Assembly (NCBI GenBank): GCA_902788645.1
Contig: CADAKW010000003.1
Location: 1 to 60,413, forward strand
Source of the DNA: an uncultured Lachnospiraceae bacterium
GTDB lineage: Bacteria > Bacillota > Clostridia > Lachnospirales > Lachnospiraceae
Reading direction: 5' to 3'
DNA length: 60,413 nucleotides
This document shows positions 34,896 through 44,440 of the stretch, in pieces; within the stretch, counting starts at the first letter, position 1; every line of letters starts with the position of its first letter. Under the pieces are notes generated by a model. It searched no databases. It was not told the origin of the DNA and worked only from the letters and a program-made list of their open reading frames with translations. A program made the position numbers and the translations under genes.

Positions 34896-37277
34896 ATGAA
34901 CGAAAAAGTATTACAGACATTAGAATATAATAAGATCATTGATCAACTGGTTTCTTTCGCCTCATCTCCGTCCGGCAGGGAGTTTTGCCAAAACCTAAAG
35001 CCACAGACAGACCGTGACTGGATCGAAACGACTCAACGGGAAACCTCAGATGCCCTGACACATATTTTAACAAAAGGTGAGCTTTCCTTCTATGGGATCC
35101 GGGACATCCGGCCATCATTAAAGCGTCTTGACATCGGCTCCTCTTTAGGCAGTCATGAGCTTTTAGATATTGCAATGCTTCTGTCTGCAGCAGCTTCTGT
35201 CAAAAATTATTTTCGCCAGGCACTCCGGGAGGATGACTCCACCGGAGATTCCCTTGATGAGCGTTATCAGCTGATCGAACCGTTATCTCCTCTGATGCAG
35301 GAGATCCGGCGCTGTATTCCGGACCGTGATATCATCGCAGATGACGCATCCACTGGGCTTTCCCAGGTCCGCAGACAATTAAAGCTCACAAATGACCGGA
35401 TCCATGAACAGTTAAACAGTATTCTCAGCGGCTCCGCCAGAAGCATGCTTCAGGATTCTATCATCACTATGAGAAACGGCCGCTATTGTCTGCCGGTCAA
35501 GGCAGAATACCGTTCCTCTTTCCGTGGCATGCTTCATGACCAGTCTGCAACCGGTTCCACGCTTTTTATCGAGCCTGCCGCTGTCGTGAAGCTGAATAAC
35601 GACATCCGCCAGCTGGAATTGCAGGAGCAGGAAGAGATCGATAAGATCCTTGCAGATCTAAGCAATCTCGCTGCAGAGCAGTCCTTCTTTCTGGAACAGG
35701 ATTACCGGGTTTTATGTGAACTCGACTTTATCTTTGCCAGAGCCATGCTCTCCAAAAAGATGCGGGGAACCCGTCCACTTTTTCCGGCAGAGGGATATAT
35801 TGAGATCAAGAAGGGGCGTCATCCTCTGATCGACGCAAAAAAGGTTGTGCCTATTGACATTCACATCGGAAAGGATTTTTCTCTGCTGGTGGTTACAGGA
35901 CCAAATACCGGCGGAAAAACAGTTTCTCTGAAAACAGTAGGACTTTTTTGTCTCATGGGACAGGCAGGTCTTCATATTCCTGCATTTGACAATTCCAGTC
36001 TCAAGATCTTTGATGAGATTTATGCCGATATCGGCGACGAACAGAGTATCGAGCAGAGTCTGAGTACCTTTTCCTCTCATATGGTCAATACCGTATCCAT
36101 CCTCGAAAAGGCTGATTCCAACAGCCTTGTACTTTTCGATGAGCTTGGTGCCGGTACCGATCCTACCGAGGGTGCGGCTCTCGCTACGGCGATCCTTGCC
36201 AATCTGCATAAGCGTGGCTGTCTGGTTATGGCAACTACACACTACAGTGAGTTAAAGCTGTATGCCCTGCAGACACCGGACGTGCAAAATGCCTGCTGTG
36301 AGTTTGACGTATCTACCCTGCAGCCGACTTACCGTTTATTAATCGGCATTCCCGGCAAAAGTAATGCATTTGCTATTTCCGGCAAGCTGGGACTATCCTC
36401 TGAGATCATTGAGGATGCCAAAGAGCGTGTCTCTTCCGATGCGCAGAACTTCGAAGACGTTCTCAGCGATCTGGAGGCTTCACGGATCAAGCTGGAGCAG
36501 GAGCATAAAACGATCTCAGAGAACCGCAAAGAGATCTCTCAGCTCAAAAAAGAGCTTCGTGAAAAGACAGAAAAGCTGGAGCAGTCCCGCGAAAAGATCC
36601 TGCAAAACGCCAATCAGGAAGCAAGCCGTATCCTTGCGGAAGCCAAAACCGTGGCAGACGATACCATACGAAAATACACAAAATGGGCCAAAAGCGACCG
36701 CCACATCCAGGAGATGGAAAAAGAGCGTGCCGAGCTCCGCAATCGCATGAATAAACATCAGAATCAGTCCGGCAGCAAACCGCAAAAGAGGAAAAAGAAA
36801 TCCATCAAAGCCTCTGATCTGATGATCGGTTCCAATGTTCATATATTAACACTGAATGCAGACGGTACCGTCAGCACACTGCCTAACGAAAAGGGGGATC
36901 TTTTTGTACAGGCCGGTCTCTTGCGGACACAGGTCAACATTAAGGACCTCGAGCTGCTTCCTGAGGAAAAGCCGAAGCAAACGGAAAAACGCCACAGCGG
37001 AAGCGGAAAGATCCGCATTGACAAAGCTGCTTCTGTTCATCAGGAGGTAAATCTCATCGGCATGACCATCGATGAGGCAATGCCGGTATTAAATAAATAT
37101 CTGGATGATGCCTATCTGGCCCATATGACACAGGTAACAGTGATACACGGCCGGGGTACCGGGGCGCTCCGTAAAGCTGTCCATCAGCAGCTTGCCCGCC
37201 TGAAATACGTAAAATCTTATCGCATTGGCGAATTTGGCGAAGGTGATATGGGAGTTACCATCGTAACTTTCAAATAG
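34896..37277 (+). CDS. mutS2: endonuclease/ribosome rescue factor MutS2
   Basis: 793 residues: core and clamp, ABC ATPase with Walker A GPNTGGKTVSLKT and Walker B FDELGAGTDP, a coiled coil rich in K/E (about 510-620), and a C-terminal Smr domain with VNLIGMTIDEAM and HGRGTGALRKAV. MutS2 splits collided ribosomes or suppresses recombination. The start is the ATG at 34896 with TGAGGT upstream. It is followed 27 bp later by an OmpR regulator in the same direction. Confidence 0.95.
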   Translation: MNEKVLQTLEYNKIIDQLVSFASSPSGREFCQNLKPQTDRDWIETTQRETSDALTHILTKGELSFYGIRDIRPSLKRLDIGSSLGSHELLDIAMLLSAAASVKNYFRQALREDDSTGDSLDERYQLIEPLSPLMQEIRRCIPDRDIIADDASTGLSQVRRQLKLTNDRIHEQLNSILSGSARSMLQDSIITMRNGRYCLPVKAEYRSSFRGMLHDQSATGSTLFIEPAAVVKLNNDIRQLELQEQEEIDKILADLSNLAAEQSFFLEQDYRVLCELDFIFARAMLSKKMRGTRPLFPAEGYIEIKKGRHPLIDAKKVVPIDIHIGKDFSLLVVTGPNTGGKTVSLKTVGLFCLMGQAGLHIPAFDNSSLKIFDEIYADIGDEQSIEQSLSTFSSHMVNTVSILEKADSNSLVLFDELGAGTDPTEGAALATAILANLHKRGCLVMATTHYSELKLYALQTPDVQNACCEFDVSTLQPTYRLLIGIPGKSNAFAISGKLGLSSEIIEDAKERVSSDAQNFEDVLSDLEASRIKLEQEHKTISENRKEISQLKKELREKTEKLEQSREKILQNANQEASRILAEAKTVADDTIRKYTKWAKSDRHIQEMEKERAELRNRMNKHQNQSGSKPQKRKKKSIKASDLMIGSNVHILTLNADGTVSTLPNEKGDLFVQAGLLRTQVNIKDLELLPEEKPKQTEKRHSGSGKIRIDKAASVHQEVNLIGMTIDEAMPVLNKYLDDAYLAHMTQVTVIHGRGTGALRKAVHQQLARLKYVKSYRIGEFGEGDMGVTIVTFK

Positions 37278-37304
37278 ATCAAGTAATGAAATGGAGAAGA
37301 TGAA

Positions 37305-38012
37305 ATGGCTGAAAAACAAAAAATATTAATTGTAGACGACGACAATAATATTGCCGAGCTTGTTAGCATGTATCTGATCAAGGAATGTTTTGACACATAT
37401 ATCGCCAACGACGGAGAAGCTGCTCTGGCAGCGATTCAAAGCTACCAGCCGAATCTGGTGGTTTTGGATATCATGCTCCCCGGCATCAGCGGTTATGATG
37501 TTCTTCGGGAGCTTCGTAAAACCTCCAATCTGCCTGTCATCATGCTCTCCGCCAAGGGTGAAACATTTGACAAGGTTCTTGGGCTGGAACTCGGTGCAGA
37601 TGATTATGTTATGAAACCTTTTGACACAAAGGAGCTGGTGGCACGGATCAAAGCCGTTCTGCGCCGGTATGTCAATGAAACCTCCGCCCAGGAGGCTGAA
37701 GCGATTCCAAAAGAATGTGTGACATACCCGAACCTGATCATTAACCTTACTGACTACTCTGTTTACTACTACAAGCAGAGAGTCGAGATGCCGCCAAAAG
37801 AGCTGGAGCTCTTTTATTTCCTTGCCTCTCATCCCAATCAAGTATTTACCCGTGAGCAGCTTCTGGATCATATCTGGAGCTACGATTATATCGGAGATAC
37901 CCGTACTGTTGATGTCCACATAAAAAGACTTCGCGAAAAATTTTCCCAGCCTGCTGACTGGAACATCGCTACCGTATGGGGTGTAGGCTACAAATTTGAG
38001 TATCACGCATAA
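37305..38012 (+). CDS. OmpR-family response regulator
   Basis: 235 residues: receiver with DDD acidic patch, phosphoacceptor in VVLDIMLPG and lysine in VMKPFD; winged-helix domain with TREQLLDHIWSY and TRTVDVHIKRLR. GGAGAAG precedes the ATG. The kinase partner starts 26 bp downstream. Confidence 0.93.
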   Translation: MAEKQKILIVDDDNNIAELVSMYLIKECFDTYIANDGEAALAAIQSYQPNLVVLDIMLPGISGYDVLRELRKTSNLPVIMLSAKGETFDKVLGLELGADDYVMKPFDTKELVARIKAVLRRYVNETSAQEAEAIPKECVTYPNLIINLTDYSVYYYKQRVEMPPKELELFYFLASHPNQVFTREQLLDHIWSYDYIGDTRTVDVHIKRLREKFSQPADWNIATVWGVGYKFEYHA

Positions 38013-38038
38013 ATCACAAGCTTGAACGGAGAAATGCA

Positions 38039-39466
38039 ATGAAACTATCAATTCGTTCTATTTACATTACGATCTATCTCCTTTTGGCAGCAGTGATGTT
38101 TATACTAATGCACTTTCTCGGTGTCCATTTGCTGTCAAATTCCCTGATCGCAGATCGTAAGGCCGCATTGTACGAGGAGGCAAGTGCGCTTTCAAAACGA
38201 TATTTTTTCAATGTCAGATCCATCAATGATTTTGACGATCATACGGAATCCACTCTGCGTGAACGCATGTCTTCTCTGCAGACTATGAGCCATGCCCGTT
38301 ATTTTCTGGTGGATAGTACCGGCCGTATCTCTGTTGATTCTGCCGGCTCCGCCAGTCTTGAGGGACAGAATTTCAACGATCTGAACCCTACCTTTTTGGA
38401 CAACGATACTTATATGGGTCATCTGAACAGCTCTTCTCTTCCTCAAGAGACATTGTCTGTCATTTATCCATTATCCAACGATAACAGCATGAATGGATAT
38501 CTGGTCGTCATGACCTCCCTGAAGGAGATCCGTTCCAGCGTATCACGTTTTATCCGGAGTTTCCGGATATGCTTTATCCTGTTTTTTCTGGTGCTTCTTT
38601 TTATTCTCTTTCAACTTTACTGTCTGACGATGCATCCGATCCGCCAGCTCTCCCTTACGATCCGTGAGTATTCTGCCGGCCATTTCGATGCACAGATGAA
38701 GCATCTTCCTCTGAAAGAATACGGCTCGATGACAACGGCGATACGAAATCTTGCATCTTCCTGCAAAAATGCAGGAGCATACCAAAAGGATTTTGTGGCA
38801 AATGTCTCCCACGATTTCCGTTCGCCACTGACCAATATCCGCGGATATATCGGTGCCATGCTTGACGGTACAATCCCTCCTGAGATACAGGAAAAATACC
38901 TGAATATCATCCTGATGGAAACAAACCGCCTGACAAAACTCACAGAGCAATTGCTGGAGATGAATCGTTTTGAAAACAACGGAATCATCCTGAATTACAG
39001 CACCTTCGATATCAATGAGGTTATCCGCAATGCTGCCTCCAGCTTTGAAAAGCATTGTACAGAGAAGAAAATTTCCATTCACCTGATCTTTAGTGCGCCT
39101 TCGCTCTATGTAGACGCAGACCGTGATAAAATATCCCAGGTGATCCAAAATCTGATCGACAATGCCGTAAAATTCAGTTCTCCTGACTCCTCTATTGAGA
39201 TTCAGACCACCATACAGAAGGATAAGATCTTCGTCACCGTCAGCGACCATGGTATCGGTATCCCTGAAGACAGTCTCCCACATATCTGGGATCGTTTTTA
39301 CAAAACAGATGTCTCCCGCGGAAAAGATAAGACCGGATCCGGTCTTGGACTAGCGATCACAAAGGAGATCATCGAAGCCCATCATGAATATATCCATGCC
39401 ACCAGTATTCTCGGAAGCGGCACAGACTTTTCCTTCTCGCTGCCACATCATCCATCCGGTTTATAG
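38039..39466 (+). CDS. sensor histidine kinase
   Basis: 475 residues: two membrane helices (about 10-32 and 175-200) flanking an extracytoplasmic sensor, HAMP, HisKA with FVANVSHDFRSPLTNI, and HATPase with N box VIQNLIDNAVKFS and G boxes DHGIGI and GSGLGLAI. Partner of the regulator upstream; the three-gene unit ends at a strong terminator. Confidence 0.93.
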   Translation: MKLSIRSIYITIYLLLAAVMFILMHFLGVHLLSNSLIADRKAALYEEASALSKRYFFNVRSINDFDDHTESTLRERMSSLQTMSHARYFLVDSTGRISVDSAGSASLEGQNFNDLNPTFLDNDTYMGHLNSSSLPQETLSVIYPLSNDNSMNGYLVVMTSLKEIRSSVSRFIRSFRICFILFFLVLLFILFQLYCLTMHPIRQLSLTIREYSAGHFDAQMKHLPLKEYGSMTTAIRNLASSCKNAGAYQKDFVANVSHDFRSPLTNIRGYIGAMLDGTIPPEIQEKYLNIILMETNRLTKLTEQLLEMNRFENNGIILNYSTFDINEVIRNAASSFEKHCTEKKISIHLIFSAPSLYVDADRDKISQVIQNLIDNAVKFSSPDSSIEIQTTIQKDKIFVTVSDHGIGIPEDSLPHIWDRFYKTDVSRGKDKTGSGLGLAITKEIIEAHHEYIHATSILGSGTDFSFSLPHHPSGL

Positions 39467-39481
39467 TTTATAATTCCCGGC

Positions 39482-39524
39482 AACCAAAAAGAGGAACCAG
39501 TCCTACAGGTTCCTCTTTTTGGTT
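39482..39524. terminator. bidirectional terminator
   Basis: About 16-bp stem (AACCAAAAAGAGGAACC with its complement) shared by the convergent kinase and pfkA genes. Confidence 0.85.
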
Positions 39525-39536
39525 TGAAATATTTAC

Positions 39537-40517
39537 TTATTCTCTTGTTCCGAGAACTCTTGCAATCTCATACTCATACTCATCAATGGACTTTGTCATA
39601 GCAAATGCCTCATCTACATCCACATCATACAGCTTGCCGTTCTTGTATCCGATCAAACGGTTCTTTCTGCCCTGATCGATCACATCAACCGCATAAGCTC
39701 CCATCATAGATGCATAGAAACGATCTCTGGCTGTCGGGCTTCCACCTCTCTGAAGATGTCCAAGGATCGTTGCTCTGGTCTCAATACCGGTTGCCTCCTC
39801 GATACGCTTTGCAAGCTCATCCGAATGACCGACACCCTCTGCATTAACAACGATCTGATGTGTCATACCAAGCTCTCTGTTCTTATGGATCTGCTCCAGA
39901 AGAGCATCATAATCATTGTCAAACTTCTCCGGCAGAAGGATCTCCTCTGCACCATTGGCAATACCACACCACAATGCAATATAGCCTGCAGAACGTCCCA
40001 TGACCTCAACAACGCTGCAACGCTCATGGGAATTGGACGTCTCACGTAATCTGTCGATAGCTTCCATAGCAGTATTGACAGCCGTGTCAAAACCGATCGT
40101 ATAATCTGTATAGGCGATATCCAGATCGATCGTACCCGGAATGCCAATAATATTAACACCAAATTTAGACAGGTTCTTGGCTCCTGTAAAGGATCCGTCA
40201 CCTCCGATGACGATCAGTGTCTCGATCCCCATCTCCTTGCAGATCTCTGCAGCCTTCTTTTTACCCTCTATCTCACGAAACTCTGCGCTGCGGGCTGTAA
40301 ACAAAAATGTACCGCCATGCTGCAGCTTTTCTGAAACATCCTTAAATGTCAATAAATCCATCTCTTTGTGAAGGATACCATTGTATCCTCTGCGGATACC
40401 GTAAACGTCATATCCTCTGGTAATGCCGGTACGAACAACCGCACGGATAGCCGCATTCATGCCCGGTGCATCTCCTCCACTTGTAAGTACTCCGATTTTT
40501 CCTTTCTTTGTGCTCAT
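39537..40517 (-). CDS. pfkA: ATP-dependent 6-phosphofructokinase
   Basis: 326 residues; phosphorylates fructose-6-phosphate in glycolysis. TSGGDAPGMNA at the N terminus, GGDGSFTGA (glycine typical of ATP rather than PPi enzymes) and catalytic IPGTIDLDI. The usual TIDND reads TIDLD, with the catalytic D retained. GGAGG precedes the ATG at 40517. Transcribed alone. Confidence 0.95.
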   Translation of the reverse strand: MSTKKGKIGVLTSGGDAPGMNAAIRAVVRTGITRGYDVYGIRRGYNGILHKEMDLLTFKDVSEKLQHGGTFLFTARSAEFREIEGKKKAAEICKEMGIETLIVIGGDGSFTGAKNLSKFGVNIIGIPGTIDLDIAYTDYTIGFDTAVNTAMEAIDRLRETSNSHERCSVVEVMGRSAGYIALWCGIANGAEEILLPEKFDNDYDALLEQIHKNRELGMTHQIVVNAEGVGHSDELAKRIEEATGIETRATILGHLQRGGSPTARDRFYASMMGAYAVDVIDQGRKNRLIGYKNGKLYDVDVDEAFAMTKSIDEYEYEIARVLGTRE

Positions 40518-40804
40518 TTTTTCCTCCATTCTGCCACAAATGACCATGGCATCGTTAATTATTTCTATGTATGATTTGTGCAGATACCAAAAAATACCGG
40601 AAAATGCACAAAATATAATAATATGCACACATTTCTATTTTATTATGATACGAGAGTATTTTCAATCCCTTTTTCGATTTTTTTCAAAAAACTTTTCTAA
40701 TTTAAGAAATTATATGATCTGGTAAATATTGTTTTTCAACTATTTTCATATTTTATAAAAAAGAGCTGATTTTTCATCAAAAGTATGATATAATTGTGAC
40801 ATAT

Positions 40805-40831
40805 TGTTGGCAATAGGCAATATTGACAACA
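40805..40831. promoter_or_regulatory. palindromic operator overlapping a -35 box
   Basis: Arms TGTTGGCAATA and TATTGACAACA match at 10 of 11 positions around a 5-bp spacer. The right arm contains TTGACA (40823-40828); 17 bp later is TTGTAT (40846-40851) on the plus strand. This is the likely promoter of the PadR-fusion gene. The rest of 40518-41034 is AT-rich with no other feature recognised. Confidence 0.55.
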
Positions 40832-41034
40832 TTCGTTATTAAAAATTGTATATTTTCGTCACTTGCATTATTTCACGATCCGTACGATAATGTATTTAGA
40901 GAAAATATGTAAAGATATGTCTGAATATCAACAAAATTATTATAAGACATGATCAGAGGGAAAGAGTAAGAAAGAAGACATATTGTTCGTAATTCTGAAT
41001 AATATGTACTCCGAAAAGGAAAGGGATGAATGTT

Positions 41035-44000
41035 ATGATGTTTAACACCAGTGAGTTAATACTCGATGCAGTTATTTTATCAATTGTGGCCAGCACGCCT
41101 GAGGGCATTTCCGGCTTTAAGATTGTCCAGAATGTCCGCTCTAAGATTGATGTACCGGAGAACACATTCTATCCTTTGTTAAAGCAGATGCAGGCTGATG
41201 GCTATCTGGAAGTTTATCATAAGGATATCGGTGGCCGCAGTCGTCGTTTTTATAAGATTACAGATGCCGGACGTGAGCATCTTACATATTGTCAGCAAAC
41301 CTGGAACAGTTATCTGCAGGGCGCCAGCTCACTTCTGATGAACGGAGCTGCAGCACCTCAGGCTGCTGCGCCGACACCGGCACCTCAGCCGCAGACAGCT
41401 TCCACATCACAGCCTCAGCCAGTTCCTGTTATGAATGCGGCCCCTCAGGCTGTTCCGGCTTCCGGTTCCCAGCCGGTGCCCGTTATGAATGCAGCACCTC
41501 AGGCTGTTCCGGTTTCCGGTTCCCAGCCGGTTCCTGCTATGAACGTGGCTCCTCAGGTTACTCCTGTTTCCGAACCACAGCCGGTTCCTGTTATGAATGT
41601 GGCTCCTCAGGTTACTCCTGTTTCTGAGCCTCAGCCGGTTCCTGCTATGAACGTGGCTCCTCAGGTTACTCCTGTTTCTGAGCCTCAACCGGTTCCTGCT
41701 ATGAACGTGGCTCCTCAGGTTACTCCTGTTTCCGAACCACAGCCGGTTCCTGTTATGAACGTGGCTCCTCAGGTTACTCCTGTTTCTGAGCCTCAACCGG
41801 TTCCTGCTATGAACGTGGCTCCTCAGGTTACTCCTGTCTCTGAGCCTCAGCCGGTTCCTGTTATGAATGCAACACCACAGATCAATCCGGCAACCTTACA
41901 ACAGCAAAATGCTGCGGCCGCCGATGACTCTTTCCATATCGGAGGAGCATCCGACGCTATGATGGATTTTGACTTTTCTATAGGTGATGATGATTCCGTA
42001 ACATCAGATGATATGGGATTTTCTTCTGATGGCGATTTATTCGAATTCGAGAATATTCCATCATCATCATTTATTTCATATGATGACGCTCCTGCTGACG
42101 CTGTTCCACAGCAGACACCTGTTTATCAGGAACCTGCTGCAGAGCCTGCTCCTGTTCTGGAAGCGCAGCCGGAAGCCCAGGCCATTGCACCGGAGCCTGT
42201 TTATCAGGAACCTGCTGCAGAGCCTGCCCCTGTTATGGAAGCGCAGCCTGAAGCTCAGGCCATTGCACCGGAGCCTGCTTATCAGGAGCCTGCTGGAGAA
42301 CCTGTTCCTGTTATGGAGGCACAGCCGGAAGCCCAGGCCATTGCACCGGAGCCTGTTTATCAGGAGCCTGCTGCAGAACCTGTTCCCGTTATGGATGCAC
42401 AACCGGAAACTCAGACCATTGCACCGAAACCTGTTTATCAGGAGCCTGCAAATGAACCGGCTACGGAAACGATCAATATGGATGCAGAACAGCCTGTTTA
42501 TCAGGAACCTGCCGATGAACTTGCTACAGAAACGATCAATATGAATGCAGAACAGCCTGTTTATCAGGAACCTGCCGATGAGCTTGCCACAGAAACGATC
42601 GATATGAACGCTCCTGTGGAGGAAATGATCTCTACAGAGCCGGCATCGGATGACGCTAATGAACCTGTAGAAGATGACGAGGCAGACTTCCTTGCAGAAA
42701 TGGCTATGGGTGATTCTGACGAAACAGCTGAAGATGACCTTCCGGAACTTGAAAGCTCTGTATCTGATATTGCTACGATCAATGCTTTGGAAAGCATGCT
42801 CACACAGTTACGTTCTTTCGAATCCGTTATGGAAGCTCATCCGGAGCCAAAGGCAGCAACAGAAGAAGCTTCCGCCAATTTAAATATTAACGATATCAAT
42901 GCGGTTGCTGCTATGTTAAATCCTGCAGATGCAGAAGCATCTGATACAGCTGCCAGCGATACAAATGCGCAGGAGTCTTCTTCGACCCCTGTTCGTTATA
43001 CAGAAGTCCGTAACAAAGAAACAGATGACTCCGTCAACAGTCTTGTAGACTTACTGAAAGATGACGATCAGCCAAAGAAACGTGGATTCTTTGGACGTAA
43101 TAAAAAGAAAAATATTCCAAAGGAGCTTATTGCCGATACTCCGAGATCATCCTCTACCCCTGTGCCGGTACCAAGTCAGGTCAGAGCGAAATCAGAGTCT
43201 TCACCAATTCCTACTTCTTCCTCAAGAATGCAGGAGGTCCGCAACCCGGACAGTGATGATTCTGTCAATAGTCTCGTAGATCTTCTGAAAGAGGATAACT
43301 CCTCTTCCAAGAAAAAAGGACGTAAATCAAGTCGTTCTGCTGCCGATGAGTTCAGAGCTACTGCTGCAGATATTTCTGCAATGTCAAGTTCTGTTCCTCT
43401 GCCAAAGCAGACCTCTTCATCCAATCCGTTACGGGCATTTTCTTCTTCAACGCCTCTGCGGGCATTCTCTTCATCCAATCCGGTCCGGGCATTTTCTTCT
43501 TCCAGACCTGTTGGACCGGTGCCAAAGGCTGAAAATTCGCAGTCAAGACCTGTTTCCAGATCCAGCTACCGTGAAGTACCGGACGATGATGCAGTCGGTG
43601 GATTAGCAGATCTTTTGATGGAAGGAAAGCAGAATAAATCCGCTACACCAAAGATTTTCAAGCAGAGAATGGTTTCCAGCTCTCAGCCACTCGCCGGTGT
43701 GTCCTCAGAAAGTCCGGTACCAGAGTCAAAAGAGACTGTTTCTCCTGAGGCAGAATCACATGCTCATAAGCCGGAGGCAGGCAAGTCCTTTGAAGAAAAG
43801 GCTGCCGCACCAAACGCAAAGCCTGTGGAAACCACCGCTACTATCACAAAACCTTTAGAGGCAAAAGCTATCAGCACAAAACCTACAGAGGCAAAGCCGG
43901 TAGAAGCAAAATCTGTAGAAACAAAGGCAGTCGTTACACCAAAGCAGGAGCCGGAACCTGCACCTGCACCTGCTGCAGAGCCGGAAGAGGCTCCTATGGA

Positions 44001-44061
44001 TGATTTCAAGCGTCGTCTGTTACAGGCACACTTGATCTCCAACGAAGATGACAATAAATAA
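41035..44061 (+). CDS. PadR-type regulator fused to a 900-residue repetitive tail
   Basis: 1008 residues. Residues 1-95 form a PadR winged helix, close to the 110-residue PadR protein at 48512 (MMFNTSELILDAVILSIV against MVFNTGSALLDAIVLAVV). The rest has low complexity: nine 18-residue repeats (41419-41904, unit PVPAMNVAPQVTPVSEPQ), four 26-residue and three 21-residue repeats starting PVYQEPA (42118-42618), an acidic stretch, three copies of a DDSVNSLVDLLK-like motif each followed by basic residues, Ser/Arg repeats and a KPVEAK-rich end. It closes with MDDFKRRLLQAHLISNEDD. Start fixed by alignment to the paralogue. The tail is probably disordered and its role unknown. Confidence 0.8.
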   Translation: MMFNTSELILDAVILSIVASTPEGISGFKIVQNVRSKIDVPENTFYPLLKQMQADGYLEVYHKDIGGRSRRFYKITDAGREHLTYCQQTWNSYLQGASSLLMNGAAAPQAAAPTPAPQPQTASTSQPQPVPVMNAAPQAVPASGSQPVPVMNAAPQAVPVSGSQPVPAMNVAPQVTPVSEPQPVPVMNVAPQVTPVSEPQPVPAMNVAPQVTPVSEPQPVPAMNVAPQVTPVSEPQPVPVMNVAPQVTPVSEPQPVPAMNVAPQVTPVSEPQPVPVMNATPQINPATLQQQNAAAADDSFHIGGASDAMMDFDFSIGDDDSVTSDDMGFSSDGDLFEFENIPSSSFISYDDAPADAVPQQTPVYQEPAAEPAPVLEAQPEAQAIAPEPVYQEPAAEPAPVMEAQPEAQAIAPEPAYQEPAGEPVPVMEAQPEAQAIAPEPVYQEPAAEPVPVMDAQPETQTIAPKPVYQEPANEPATETINMDAEQPVYQEPADELATETINMNAEQPVYQEPADELATETIDMNAPVEEMISTEPASDDANEPVEDDEADFLAEMAMGDSDETAEDDLPELESSVSDIATINALESMLTQLRSFESVMEAHPEPKAATEEASANLNINDINAVAAMLNPADAEASDTAASDTNAQESSSTPVRYTEVRNKETDDSVNSLVDLLKDDDQPKKRGFFGRNKKKNIPKELIADTPRSSSTPVPVPSQVRAKSESSPIPTSSSRMQEVRNPDSDDSVNSLVDLLKEDNSSSKKKGRKSSRSAADEFRATAADISAMSSSVPLPKQTSSSNPLRAFSSSTPLRAFSSSNPVRAFSSSRPVGPVPKAENSQSRPVSRSSYREVPDDDAVGGLADLLMEGKQNKSATPKIFKQRMVSSSQPLAGVSSESPVPESKETVSPEAESHAHKPEAGKSFEEKAAAPNAKPVETTATITKPLEAKAISTKPTEAKPVEAKSVETKAVVTPKQEPEPAPAPAAEPEEAPMDDFKRRLLQAHLISNEDDNK
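41419..41904 (+). repeat. 54-bp in-frame tandem repeats (9 units)
   Basis: Nine coding units of 54 bp encode an 18-residue motif, the middle six nearly identical in DNA, so the array probably expands and contracts by slippage or recombination. Confidence 0.9.
42118..42618 (+). repeat. 78-bp and 63-bp in-frame repeats
   Basis: Four 78-bp units followed by three 63-bp units, each beginning with codons for P[VA]YQEPA. Confidence 0.85.
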
Positions 44062-44087
44062 ACGATATAAATGCATATCTATTCATA

Positions 44088-44141
44088 GTATCCATTGCTC
44101 TTTGGCAATGGATACTTGTATAAAATAATGTTTTATACAAG
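44088..44141. repeat. two abutting perfect palindromes
   Basis: Arms of 11 bp with a 6-bp loop (44088-44115, GTATCCATTGC/GCAATGGATAC) run directly into arms of 11 bp with a 5-bp loop (44115-44141, CTTGTATAAAA/TTTTATACAAG). The first may terminate the PadR gene. The second ends 2 bp before the IS. Confidence 0.7.
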
Positions 44142-44219
44142 ATAGTGTCAAGTGACGTATGAAAAAAACGTGACAAAGAAAAGGGCACTTATGCACCTTG
44201 AAAACTGTAGATATTTTAG

Positions 44220-44440
44220 GTTGTGGTGGAGTGACGCCACCCTTGACAGCACAACAAGAACTGCTGGAAGGTCATTACCGACGGCGAAGAACTCAAGAAC
44301 AGTTAGTTCTTTTCCGTCTTTTACAGCAGTGTAGCAGTTCTTTTATGAGCCATCAAGGGCATGCCGCTTACGCGGTGGCTGTTTTATTACCTTAGGCTCA
44401 GAATCTAAGAACAGTTAGAGCCTTCGGCTTGCATTTTTAA
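44220..44440. other. highly structured non-coding end of the IS
   Basis: Nested hairpins: GGTGG/CCACC (44226-44242), AAGAACTGCT (44256-44265) with AGCAGTTCTT (44333-44342), inside which GACGG (44280-44284) pairs with CCGTC (44314-44318) and AAGAACT with AGTTCTT; then AGGCTC/GAGCCT near 44394-44425. It could be a transcription block or an element-encoded RNA. Confidence 0.5.

Noticed and set aside
39537-40517. PPi-dependent phosphofructokinase because of TIDLD
   Set aside because: GGDGS has the glycine typical of ATP enzymes and the protein is of normal bacterial ATP-PFK length.
41419-41904. Regular 54-bp repeats as a CRISPR-like array
   Set aside because: The units are contiguous, in frame and all coding, with no unique spacers.
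41407-42402. Long minus-strand ORFs opposite the PadR tail
   Set aside because: Their Arg/Asn/Leu-rich repeats are complements of the coding repeats, with no ribosome site.
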